Shown: piece by piece, positions 43,719-52,088 of the stretch | Numbering within the stretch: the first letter of the stretch is position 1 | Layout of the letters: the number at the start of each line of letters is the position of its first letter | Origin: Methylocella tundrae | Lineage (GTDB): Bacteria; Pseudomonadota; Alphaproteobacteria; Rhizobiales; Beijerinckiaceae | Direction of reading: 5' to 3' | Length of the DNA stretch: 64,000 nucleotides | Assembly (NCBI RefSeq): GCF_038024855.1 | Contig: NZ_CP139088.1 | Location: 186,001 to 250,000 of the forward strand | Program-made: the position numbers and the translations under genes | The notes under the pieces: model-generated | What the model was told of the DNA's origin: nothing | The model's database searches: none | What the model saw: the letters and a program-made list of their open reading frames with translations, nothing else

Positions 43719-45512
43719 ATGGCCAGCTACAAGGCTCCCCTGCGCGACATGCGCTTCGTCCTCTTCGAACTTATGGACGGAGACGAACTCGCCAGCCTTC
43801 CGGGCTACGAAGAATTCACCCGCGATCTCATCGATCCCATCCTGGAAGAAGCGGCCAAACTCTGCGAAGAGGTTCTTCATCCCCTGAACCGCACCGGGGA
43901 CGAAGAAGGCTGCACGCTGGAAAACGGCGTGGTGCGGACGCCAAAGGGCTTTCCCGAAGCCTACAGACTTTTTCGCGAAGGCGGCTGGACGTCGATTGCC
44001 TGCGATCCCGCCTATGGCGGCCAGGGTCTGCCGAAGGCTGTCGATACGCTGATCGTTGAAATGATCTGCTCGGCGAACCTCTCGTTCAGCCTCTATCCCG
44101 GCCTGACCGCTGGCGCCTATGTTTCCTTAAGCAACTATGGTTCGGACGAACTCAAACAGACCTACCTTCCAAAAATGGTCGAAGGCGTTTGGTCCGGCGC
44201 CATGTGCCTGACAGAGCCTCAGTGCGGCACTGATCTGGGCCTTTTGCGCACAAGGGCCATCCCTGAAGCGGACGGAAGCTACAAGATCACGGGCGCCAAA
44301 ATCTTCATCTCGGCTGGCGAGCACGACCTCACCGAGAACATCATCTATCTGGTGCTCGCCCGGCTGCCCGATGCGCCAAAGGGGATCAAAGGCATCAGCC
44401 TGTTCCTTGTGCCGAAATATCTCGTCAAGGACGATGGCTCGCTCGGCCCCCGCAATGGCGTCGCCTGTGGAGCGATCGAGCATAAAATGGGCATCAAGGC
44501 ATCGGCCACCTGCGTCATGAACTTCGACGAGGCGAAAGGCTGGCTCGTCGGCGAGCCGCACAAGGGCATGCGCGCGATGTTCGCTATGATGAACGCCGAG
44601 CGTCTGGCGGTCGGAATGCAGGGCCTTGGCGTCGCCGAAGCCTCCTATCAGGGCGCCGTCGCCTACGCCCGCGAACGCTTGCAGGGCCGCTCCCTGAGCG
44701 GCGCCAAGCATCCCGATAAACCCGCCGACCCGATTATTGTGCATCCCGATGTGCGGCGCATGCTCCTGACCCAGCGCGCCTATGCCGAAGGCTGCCGCGC
44801 TTTGGCCGCCTGGGCGGCGAAGAACCTTGATCTCCAGCAACGCCATCCCGATCCAGAGGCGCGGAAGGAGGCGGAAGATTTCGTCGCGCTGGTGACGCCG
44901 GTGATCAAGGCGCTGCTTACCGATCTCGGCTCGGAGGCGGCCAATCTCGGCATGCAGGTTCTCGGCGGCCACGGCTACATCCGCGAGCACGGCATGGAGC
45001 AATATGTCCGCGACTGCCGCATCGCGCAAATCTACGAGGGCACCAATGGCGTGCAGGCGCTCGATCTCGTCGGGCGTAAGCTGCCGGCGGACGCCGGACG
45101 CCTGCTGCGCCGCTTTTTCCACCCCGTATCCGCCTATATCGAGGCTAAGACGCAACAGAACGACAAGGCGCTGGCCGAGTTCGTTCAGCCGCTTGGCAAG
45201 GCTTTCGTTCGTTTGCAGCAAGCGACCGCTCAGGTCGCCCGCGCGGGGTTGCGCAATCCGGAAGAGGCGGGCGCGGCCGCAACGGATTACCTGCGCCTCT
45301 TTGGCCTGACGGCTCTCGCCTATCTCTGGACCCGCATGGCCGAAATCAGCCTCGCCAAAACGGGCGCCGACGATCCCGACGGCTTCTACGCGGCCAAGGT
45401 CGCCACCGCGCGCTTCTATATGCAGCGCCTGCTTCCGCAAACGAGCGCGCTCTTCTCGGCCATCATGGCCGGCGGCGCGTCAATGATGGCGTTCGAGGAA
45501 GCGGCGTTTTGA
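43719..45512 (+). CDS. fadE: Acyl-CoA dehydrogenase
   Basis: FAD acyl-CoA dehydrogenase of 597 residues, the longer bacterial type with an extra C-terminal helical domain. FAD/substrate segments are [18 protein letters not shown] near 162 and [20 protein letters not shown] near 410, followed by the signature [18 protein letters not shown]. Electrons go to ETF (etfBA at 29229-30921). It is 37 bp after fadN and probably in the same operon; the enoyl-CoA hydratase gene follows 64 bp later. Confidence 0.92.
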   Translation: MASYKAPLRDMRFVLFELMDGDELASLPGYEEFTRDLIDPILEEAAKLCEEVLHPLNRTGDEEGCTLENGVVRTPKGFPEAYRLFREGGWTSIACDPAYGGQGLPKAVDTLIVEMICSANLSFSLYPGLTAGAYVSLSNYGSDELKQTYLPKMVEGVWSGAMCLTEPQCGTDLGLLRTRAIPEADGSYKITGAKIFISAGEHDLTENIIYLVLARLPDAPKGIKGISLFLVPKYLVKDDGSLGPRNGVACGAIEHKMGIKASATCVMNFDEAKGWLVGEPHKGMRAMFAMMNAERLAVGMQGLGVAEASYQGAVAYARERLQGRSLSGAKHPDKPADPIIVHPDVRRMLLTQRAYAEGCRALAAWAAKNLDLQQRHPDPEARKEAEDFVALVTPVIKALLTDLGSEAANLGMQVLGGHGYIREHGMEQYVRDCRIAQIYEGTNGVQALDLVGRKLPADAGRLLRRFFHPVSAYIEAKTQQNDKALAEFVQPLGKAFVRLQQATAQVARAGLRNPEEAGAAATDYLRLFGLTALAYLWTRMAEISLAKTGADDPDGFYAAKVATARFYMQRLLPQTSALFSAIMAGGASMMAFEEAAF

Positions 45513-45576
45513 ACAACGCCCTTGCTGGAGCGCGGACGGCTGCGGCTGCGGAGCGTCAAGGACAGGAGCCGCGTCG

Positions 45577-46323
45577 ATGAATGACTCCGTTCTGGTCTGC
45601 GACCCGGACGACGGGGTTCGCCTGCTCACCATGTCGCGCCCGGGGCGCCGCAACGCCTTGGACAAGGCGACCTATGTGGCGCTTGCCGCGGCCTTGGCGT
45701 CCGCGCGCGATGACGCATCAATCCGCGTGATCGCGCTCACCGGCGCTGGCTTGTGCTTCACCAGCGGCAATGACCTCGCCGACTTCCAGATTTCGGCGGA
45801 CGCGGGCGAGACGTTCGTTGCGCTCGATTTTCTCAAGATGCTCTCGACCTTTTCAAAACCCGTCGTCGCGGCGGTGGAAGGTTTCGCAATCGGCATTGGC
45901 GCGACGTTGCTGCTCCATTGCGACCTCGCCTACGCCGGGCGCGGCGCGCAATTTCGCCTTCCCTTTGTTCCGCTCGGCCTCTGCCCCGAAGGAGCGTCGA
46001 GCTATCTCCTGCCAAGACTTGCCGGAGCCAAGCGCGCGGCGGAATTGCTGCTGCTTGGCGAGCCTTTCACGGCGCAGACCGCGGCCGAGGCCGGCCTCAT
46101 CAACGCGCAAACGGATGATGGCGAGGCCCTGTCCGTCGCGCTGGCCAAGGCGAGGGCGCTCGCGGCGCTGCCGTGGGAGGCCGTCGCGGCGACCAGAAAT
46201 CTCCTGAAGCGAAGCTTCGCTCTAAATGTGGCCGAGACGCTTGAAGCGGAAGCTCAGAGCTTCGAGGCTCTGCGCCGCGGCCCAGAGGCTCAGGCGGCGT
46301 TCGCGGCCTTTCTCGCCAGATGA
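45577..46323 (+). CDS. Enoyl-CoA hydratase/isomerase family protein
   Basis: Crotonase-fold protein of 248 residues. The oxyanion-hole pieces are visible: [14 protein letters not shown] near residue 55 and [22 protein letters not shown] near 95, where glycine backbone amides polarise the thioester. The second catalytic Glu is in [19 protein letters not shown]. An AGGAG site precedes the ATG. It extends the beta-oxidation block and may act on a different chain length from the FadN-like hydratase or as an isomerase. Confidence 0.88.
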   Translation: MNDSVLVCDPDDGVRLLTMSRPGRRNALDKATYVALAAALASARDDASIRVIALTGAGLCFTSGNDLADFQISADAGETFVALDFLKMLSTFSKPVVAAVEGFAIGIGATLLLHCDLAYAGRGAQFRLPFVPLGLCPEGASSYLLPRLAGAKRAAELLLLGEPFTAQTAAEAGLINAQTDDGEALSVALAKARALAALPWEAVAATRNLLKRSFALNVAETLEAEAQSFEALRRGPEAQAAFAAFLAR

Positions 46324-46511
46324 GCTTCGCGTTCGGGGGAAAGTTTCAAGGTGCGGGCTCCGGAGCGGATTTGCGTTTGTTTGCAAGTCAATCCTGGCTT
46401 AAACTGCGGCTTGATGAAGTTGATGACAATTTTGCGACAAATATCGTCGTTCAAAAGATTCAACGGCGAGATGATATTCCCGCATTTGCCGCCAGGCTGC
46501 TTTTGCTGTTT

Positions 46512-46527
46512 CTTGACTTAGCTCAAG
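46512..46527. promoter_or_regulatory. FNR/FixK-like site CTTGA-CTTAGC-TCAAG
   Basis: Perfect 5-bp arms with TTGA-N6-TCAA spacing, the Crp/Fnr-family half-site arrangement, 53 bp upstream of the next start codon. It differs from the best consensus at the inner C/C bases. The surrounding 46324-46579 gap is otherwise A+T-richer with no gene. Confidence 0.45.
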
Positions 46528-46579
46528 GCGGCGCGCCCGCGCCTCGATCATGACTGTATCGTCGCAAAAAGGAGCGTAG

Positions 46580-48475
46580 ATGAAGACGCAGATTCTAGCC
46601 GCGATCGGCGAAAGCGAACTGCGGCCCGCGGCGCGCCTCAATGCGGCGCTCGCGGCCAATGACCGGGTAAAATACGCGTTTTCCCTGTTGCAGATGGCGT
46701 TGGCCCATGCGGAACATCCAGAGCAGCCGGCGCCGACGCTCAAGCGGGAGCGCATCGCCTGCGGCGTCGACGATCCCGATCTCGACGTCATGGTTGCGAG
46801 AGCGCGCAGGGAAGGCAAACTGTGCCGGGCGCCCGGCGCCGGGCGGCTCCTCGCGCGCATCGCGGACGACATGCGCGTGATGGCCGCGCCGATCCTCGCC
46901 GAAAAGGCCGCCGACTTCGCGGCGCGGCTCGATCAATTGCTCGCGGCAATGCCCGCGGCGGAGAACGATCTTGTCGATCCGGGCGCCATATCCGCCATGA
47001 CGCAGGCGGGCCACGACCGCGCCGACAGCCTGCATCGCCTCGTCATGGATCTGCATAAACGGCTGAACGCCATGCAGGCCGCACTGGCGGAGGAGAATTT
47101 GGACGGCGCCGCCGCCTATAATCTCGCCGAAGCCGACCGCCCGTTGGTGTCGGCGTTCATGGCGGGACTCAATCGCACCGCTAAGCTGAAATTCGCCCAT
47201 CCTGGGCTCGCGACGACCGCCACGCGCGCCGGCGCGCGGCTGATCATCCAAAATGACATCGGCACGACAGATGCGCATGTAATCGTCATCCATGTAGAGG
47301 GGCTCAAAGTCAGCGTCACCTACACGGACGTGCACCCGGAGCGGCTCGCTTTCTTCCAGGACATGCTGAAGCCCCGCAAGGTGGCGTGGGAGCAGCAGCG
47401 CACCGACGTATTGGCCGCCGGTTCGGCGTTCTATCTCGCGACGGGACGCATCGAAGCGCTCGATGAAGCGGGCGCTCGCTCCTATCTCGAATTCCTGGGT
47501 TCGCGCCTCGTGTTCCTCATCGACTGGAACCGTGCGCGCAAACAATTGCGCGGTTTTTTGCGCGGGCCGGATCGTCTTGCCCTATTAAGCTGGGCGGCGG
47601 AAACCGAGATGGGTCATCGCGGCTTTCTGGAGCTTGGCGGCGCGCGCCTGGTCAATCAGGCGATCGAGGCCGCAGCGGGTTCCTCGATGCATTTCGGCGA
47701 CCGTCTCTGCGACGTGCTGGGAGACGCGGAGACGCTGGACTTCTTGCGCTTCGTCTTCCAGGCGTCGACGGAGGGTCTTCTGACCGGCCAGTCGCGGGCC
47801 TTGATCCATGACCGAATCCGCGTGACCCTTGGCACTCATTTCAGCAATGAGGAGCAGCAGCTATTGCGTCTCGCCGCCGACCACGCTGGCCTCATTTTTG
47901 AAATAGCCAGCCTCGTTCGCGATGGATTGCAAGCCGAGCCCCATGGCGCGGCGAAACGCGCGCGGCGCGCGCGGCAGTATGAGCATGACGCGGATGGCAA
48001 AGTCGTGGAGACGCGCGTGGCGGTGGGTCGCCGTCCAGATTACGCGGTCTTCCTGCGCCTGCTGGAGGCGGCGGACGACGCAGCGGACCAGCTCGAGGAC
48101 GCCGCCTCGCTTCTCGGCCTTCGCGTTCTCGAAGGCAAGGCTGTGGATGCGCTGCAGATCCTCGCCGACCTTTTGGTCGAAGGCGCGCAGGAATGGATCA
48201 AGGCTCTCGGCCACGCAACGCAAATTGGCCGCGCCGCGAGCCATGCCGAGACGGAGGATTTCTTGACCGCGATCGACCGCGTCGCCGCGATCGAGCATCA
48301 GGCCGATGACGCCGAGCGCGCACTGGCCGCGAGCGCCCTGCAGCATGCAAGCGACTTCCGCCAGTTGCACCTGTTCACGTCGATCGGCGAAAGGCTGGAG
48401 GAGGCGGCTGACGCGTTGAAGTACGCCAGCCTGATCCTGCACGAACATATGCTCGAGGATGTGATTGATGCCTGA
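46580..48475 (+). CDS. Large protein with PhoU/DUF47-like C-terminal domain
   Basis: Protein of 631 residues that I recognise only in part. From about residue 425 it resembles DUF47/PhoU-like helical proteins (QYEHDADGKVVETRVAVG, AADDAADQLEDAASLLGL, AIEHQADDAERALA). These are acidic metal-binding-type repeats, known as partners of phosphate transporters. The first 420 residues include RLIIQNDIGTTDAHVIVIHVE and VSVTYTDVHPERLAFFQDML and have no family I can name. An AAGGAG site precedes the ATG. The last 8 bp overlap the PPDK-like gene, so the two are made together and probably form a complex. Confidence 0.75.
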   Translation: MKTQILAAIGESELRPAARLNAALAANDRVKYAFSLLQMALAHAEHPEQPAPTLKRERIACGVDDPDLDVMVARARREGKLCRAPGAGRLLARIADDMRVMAAPILAEKAADFAARLDQLLAAMPAAENDLVDPGAISAMTQAGHDRADSLHRLVMDLHKRLNAMQAALAEENLDGAAAYNLAEADRPLVSAFMAGLNRTAKLKFAHPGLATTATRAGARLIIQNDIGTTDAHVIVIHVEGLKVSVTYTDVHPERLAFFQDMLKPRKVAWEQQRTDVLAAGSAFYLATGRIEALDEAGARSYLEFLGSRLVFLIDWNRARKQLRGFLRGPDRLALLSWAAETEMGHRGFLELGGARLVNQAIEAAAGSSMHFGDRLCDVLGDAETLDFLRFVFQASTEGLLTGQSRALIHDRIRVTLGTHFSNEEQQLLRLAADHAGLIFEIASLVRDGLQAEPHGAAKRARRARQYEHDADGKVVETRVAVGRRPDYAVFLRLLEAADDAADQLEDAASLLGLRVLEGKAVDALQILADLLVEGAQEWIKALGHATQIGRAASHAETEDFLTAIDRVAAIEHQADDAERALAASALQHASDFRQLHLFTSIGERLEEAADALKYASLILHEHMLEDVIDA

Positions 48476-50048
48476 CTATTATCCGATTCTTCCGGGCGCT
48501 CCCCTCGCGCCTGGCGGCGCAGAGGAAGTCGGCAACAAGGCCTGGAATCTGATGCGCCTCGCACAGGCGGGTCTTCCCGTGCCGCCCGCTTTCGTGCTGC
48601 CGACGAGTTGGCGCGGACGCGTGGCGCCGGACGATGAAGCCTTGCGCCTTGCGCTGACGGAGGGCGTCGCCCGGCTTGAAGCCGCAAGCGGCCTCAGCTT
48701 TGGCGGACGGCGCCCTTTGCTCGTCTCCGTCCGCTCAGGCGCCGCCGTGTCCATGCCGGGCATGATGGAGACCGTTCTCGACGTCGGTCTCAACGCGGAA
48801 ACAGTCGAAGGTCTTATCCGCCTGACCGGCAATCCACGCCTCGCTTGGGACAGCTACCGCCGTCTGGTGCAGGGCTATGCGGAGGTCGTATCGAATTTGC
48901 CGACGGCGCCCTTCGACGCGCTGGTCGCCGACGCGATGAAGCGCGCCGAGGCAGAGGCCGAACGCGAACTCGATCATCGGAGCCTGCGGGATCTGACGCT
49001 GGCGATGCTGGAGTGCTACGGCTCGCTCACAGGCTCTGCGTTTCCGGCGGATCCAAAGGAGCAGCTCATGAGCGCCGCAGCGGCGGTGTTTCGCTCCTGG
49101 GATGCGCCGAAAGCGCAAAGCTACCGTCGTTTGAACGGCATCAGCGACGCCGGCGGCACGGCGGTGACAGTGCAGACTATGGTCTTTGGCAACGCCGGCG
49201 GCGCATCGGGCTCGGGCGTTGGCTTTACCCGCAACCCCGCCACCGGCGCGCGGGAATTCTATTACGACTTCCAGTTCAATGGGCAGGGCGAGGACGTCGT
49301 GGCGGGGCGCCAGAAGCTGCGCGACAATGAGCGACTGCGCTTGCGGTTGCCTGCCATTTGGACGCGGCTGAACGACATCTGCGGCGAGCTGGAATCGCTG
49401 TTTGGCGATGTGCAGGATTTTGAATTCACGCTCCAGTCCAGTATTTTGTTCCTGCTCCAGACGCGCCGGGCCAAGCGGACCGATTGGGCGGCGCTGACGA
49501 TTGCGGCCGACATGGTTGCGGAAGGGCTGATAAAGCCGGCCGAGGCGCTGCGCCGGATCGAGGGCGTCGATCTCGACGCCGTCGCGCGCACGAGCTTCGC
49601 ACCGCCGCTGCCTCCTTCATTGGCTGAAGCGCTGGCGGCGGGCATGGGCGTCACCAATGGCGCCATTGCGCTCGATTCCGAGGCGGTGAAGCGTCTTTCA
49701 GGGGAAGGCTCGCCCGCGATTCTTGTTAGGCGGGACACGGCGACGACTGATATCGAGGGGATGGCGCTGGCCACCGGCATTCTCACTGCTTCTGGCGGGC
49801 GCACCTCCCATGCGGCGGTGGTGGCGCGCCAGCTCGGCAAGGTGTGTCTCGTCGGCTGCCCCGGGCTCGAGATCGATATGGAGCGCCGCCAATGCCGGAT
49901 CGGTGGAACGCTGTTGAACGAGGGAGATTTTTTGTCGCTCGACGGCAATTCCGGCGCTGTTTACCCAGGACGGCTCGCGCCCTTGACCGAGCGCCCCGAG
50001 CGGGCTCTTGCGGCGATCGCCGACTGGCGCCGCGCCGCGGCGGCATAG
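48468..50048 (+). CDS. Two-domain PPDK-like phosphotransferase lacking the PEP/pyruvate domain
   Basis: Protein of 526 residues. It carries the ATP-grasp part of pyruvate phosphate dikinase (SVRSGAAVSMPGMMETVL, GNPRLAWDSYRRLVQGY, VGFTRNPATG, GQGEDVVAGRQ). It also has the swivelling phosphohistidine domain with His448 in GGRTSHAAVVARQLGK. Full PPDK is about 880 residues; the roughly 350-residue C-terminal PEP/pyruvate barrel with its catalytic Cys is absent. The next DNA is a complete gene on the other strand, so this is not a simple frameshift. Phosphate from ATP could be placed on His448, but the acceptor is unknown; the coupled upstream protein may supply it. Confidence 0.85.
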   Translation: MPDYYPILPGAPLAPGGAEEVGNKAWNLMRLAQAGLPVPPAFVLPTSWRGRVAPDDEALRLALTEGVARLEAASGLSFGGRRPLLVSVRSGAAVSMPGMMETVLDVGLNAETVEGLIRLTGNPRLAWDSYRRLVQGYAEVVSNLPTAPFDALVADAMKRAEAEAERELDHRSLRDLTLAMLECYGSLTGSAFPADPKEQLMSAAAAVFRSWDAPKAQSYRRLNGISDAGGTAVTVQTMVFGNAGGASGSGVGFTRNPATGAREFYYDFQFNGQGEDVVAGRQKLRDNERLRLRLPAIWTRLNDICGELESLFGDVQDFEFTLQSSILFLLQTRRAKRTDWAALTIAADMVAEGLIKPAEALRRIEGVDLDAVARTSFAPPLPPSLAEALAAGMGVTNGAIALDSEAVKRLSGEGSPAILVRRDTATTDIEGMALATGILTASGGRTSHAAVVARQLGKVCLVGCPGLEIDMERRQCRIGGTLLNEGDFLSLDGNSGAVYPGRLAPLTERPERALAAIADWRRAAAA

Positions 50049-50057
50049 GGCATTCGC

Positions 50058-50924
50058 CTAAGCCCCTTGCCCCAGGAGGCCTTTCAGCACTGTGTCAAAT
50101 TCGATCCGGCCCTTGACGGAGCCGCTTTCGCCGCCTTCGAATTCGATCCAGCCCTCGTTGAAGCCGTCCAGCATCTGCATGCGCGGGAGCGGGTTTTTCA
50201 TCCCTTGCGTCGTAAACAAATCCGCCCAGGTCTCGCGAGGGACGGCTTCCATTCGCACCGCGCGGCCGAGGGCCTTTGAGCAGAGCGTCGCGATCTCGTC
50301 CGGCGCGATGCGGCGCGGCCCTTCGAGTTCGATAATCCGCTTGCCGATCCATGTCTCCTGAAGCAGCTCGGCGGCGAGGCGACCGACATCTGCCGTCGCG
50401 ACCATCGGCGCGGGCTTGTCGAGGGGCTGAAGGAAACTCTGGATGACGCCTGTCTCCCGCGCCGGCGCAATGTCCCAGGCCGAATTCTCCATGAACCATC
50501 CAGCACGCAAAAAAGCGATCGGCAGCGGCAGAGCGCCGAGTTGCTGCTCCATGAGGCCAAGTTGATTGAGGAGGTTCGGCTGGCTCGCCTGCGCCCCGAT
50601 CGTCGATAGGCATACGGCCTTCGGCGGACGCGCCCTTTCAAGCGCAGTTCGAAGCGCGGCAAAGAGCGCCCGCGCCTCTGGAAAACCGGGCGCTGGATCG
50701 AATATCGGCGGAGCCATGACAAAGACGCCTTGCGCGCCCTTGAAGGCGGACGCCAACGCCGCCGCGTCGTTGAGATCGGCGAGCGCGACGTCGCATCCGC
50801 GCTCAGCCCACGCCGCTCCCTTTCTGGCGTCGCGCACGATAGCGCGAACGGGCCGTCCGGCGCCCAGCAGCGTCCGTGCGACGGCGCCCCCGACCTGACC
50901 TGTAATTCCGGTGATGACGTACAT
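50058..50924 (-). CDS. NmrA-like NAD(P)-binding protein
   Basis: Atypical short-chain dehydrogenase of 288 residues. It begins MYVITGITGQVGGAVARTLL with the GxxGxxG nucleotide motif, followed by VRAIVRD as in the NmrA/QOR2/YtfG group. It lacks the usual SDR Tyr-x3-Lys pair, so it may be a redox sensor or quinone reductase. The start at 50924 fits the fold exactly. It is divergent from a LysR-type gene, its probable regulator. The stop codon lies 9 bp from that of the PPDK-like gene. Confidence 0.85.
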   Translation of the reverse strand: MYVITGITGQVGGAVARTLLGAGRPVRAIVRDARKGAAWAERGCDVALADLNDAAALASAFKGAQGVFVMAPPIFDPAPGFPEARALFAALRTALERARPPKAVCLSTIGAQASQPNLLNQLGLMEQQLGALPLPIAFLRAGWFMENSAWDIAPARETGVIQSFLQPLDKPAPMVATADVGRLAAELLQETWIGKRIIELEGPRRIAPDEIATLCSKALGRAVRMEAVPRETWADLFTTQGMKNPLPRMQMLDGFNEGWIEFEGGESGSVKGRIEFDTVLKGLLGQGA

Positions 50925-50981
50925 GATGGATCTCAGCCCTCCAGGTCTTGCTTGGCGCAGTCTTATCGCGACGGGAGGCTT

Positions 50982-51019
50982 TGACAAAAGCGCCGCTTTG
51001 TCACATTATTCATGACAAA
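50982..51019. promoter_or_regulatory. LysR-type operator and promoter, nmrA-lysR gap
   Basis: TGACAAA-N8-TTTGTCA at 50982-51003, with a third TGACAAA at 51013-51019. TTGACA at 50981 and CATTAT at 51004, 17 bp apart, can serve as the lysR core promoter. Half-sites overlapping it fit autorepression with activation of the divergent nmrA-like gene. Confidence 0.5.
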
Positions 51020-51035
51020 AGATCATGAGTCTTTC

Positions 51036-51935
51036 ATGCCGTTTGATGGACGATTGCTGGCTGGCGTCAGTGTTCTCGCCGCTGTCGTCGAAGGCGGCAG
51101 CTTCGTTCGCGCCGCCGAAGCGCTGGGGATGAGCGCCTCAGGCGTCAGCCGCGCGGTGTCGCGGCTTGAATCGCGCGTCGGCGTGCGCCTGATCGACAGA
51201 ACCACGAGATCATTGACTCTCAGCGATGAAGGCCGCCGTTTCTACGAACAGGTTGGTCCGATGCTGGCTGGCATCGAAGAAGCGGCGGTTGACGCGTCGG
51301 GATCTTTGAGCGCCGTGCGCGGCCGGCTGCGCGTCAATCTCGATCCGTTCTTTTCCCGGCTCGTTCTCGCCGAGCGCCTCGGCGTGTTCCTTGACCGCTA
51401 TCCGGACCTCTCCCTCGAGCTCATCACCCGCGACCGTATCGGCGATCTGGTCGCCGATGGCATCGACGTCGCCATGCGCTTCGGAGAGCCCCCGACATCT
51501 TCACTGGTTTCGCGTAAAGTTCTCGAAACGAGGATTCTCACCGTGGCCGCGCCAGCCTATCTCGCACGCCACGGTCGACCGAAACGTCCAATAGAGCTCG
51601 CTCGCCACGCCTGCATTCAGTTTCTCAATCCGCATACCGCGCGGCCTTTCGATTGGGAGTTTCATAAGGGCCATAAGGTCTTGCCGGTGAAGACGACCGG
51701 ACGCCTGTTGCTCAACGACGTCGGCGCTCTGCTCAAGGCATGCGCCGCGGGCGCAGGGGTCGCTCAGGTTATGGCGATGGGCGCCGACGAATTGCTTCAT
51801 CAAGGCCGCCTGATCGAATTATTCCCCGAGTGGTCTGGAGAAATGTTTCCGCTCTACGCATTGTATCCGTCGAAACGCCATCCATCGGCGAAGGTCAAGG
51901 CGTTCATCGATTTTGTGCTGCAGACCCTCCATTAG
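51036..51935 (+). CDS. LysR-family transcriptional regulator
   Basis: Regulator of 299 residues. The N-terminal winged helix-turn-helix is GGSFVRAAEALGMSASGVSRAVSRLE; the effector domain follows from about residue 85. The ATG at 51036 is preferred because the predicted promoter would start transcription near 51016, after the alternative ATG at 51012. The extra 8 residues of that longer form are not typical. It probably controls the divergent nmrA-like gene, perhaps in response to quinones or electrophiles. Confidence 0.88.
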   Translation: MPFDGRLLAGVSVLAAVVEGGSFVRAAEALGMSASGVSRAVSRLESRVGVRLIDRTTRSLTLSDEGRRFYEQVGPMLAGIEEAAVDASGSLSAVRGRLRVNLDPFFSRLVLAERLGVFLDRYPDLSLELITRDRIGDLVADGIDVAMRFGEPPTSSLVSRKVLETRILTVAAPAYLARHGRPKRPIELARHACIQFLNPHTARPFDWEFHKGHKVLPVKTTGRLLLNDVGALLKACAAGAGVAQVMAMGADELLHQGRLIELFPEWSGEMFPLYALYPSKRHPSAKVKAFIDFVLQTLH

Positions 51936-52001
51936 CGCCGGCGCCAACGTTGCCTTGCTCGGTGAGCGCCGCCCCCAGATGCCATGACATCAAAGCCGAT
52001 A

Positions 52002-52032
52002 GACGCCGGTTTCCATTTCCGAAACCGGCGTC
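52002..52032. terminator. Hairpin between convergent lysR and phosphoesterase genes
   Basis: GACGCCGGTTTC-N7-GAAACCGGCGTC, a perfect 12-bp stem between two convergent stop codons. U-tracts are poor on both sides, so termination would be weak or factor-aided. Its position between tail-to-tail genes supports a bidirectional end. Confidence 0.5.
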
Positions 52033-52088
52033 TCGATAGGTAAAGGCCTGCCGCGCGTGCGCGGCAGGGGAGTCAAATGATCGAGATT

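Noticed and set aside
48468..50987. PPDK gene broken by a frameshift
   Set aside because: The region after the stop encodes a complete NmrA-like protein on the opposite strand, with no remnant of a PEP/pyruvate domain in any frame.
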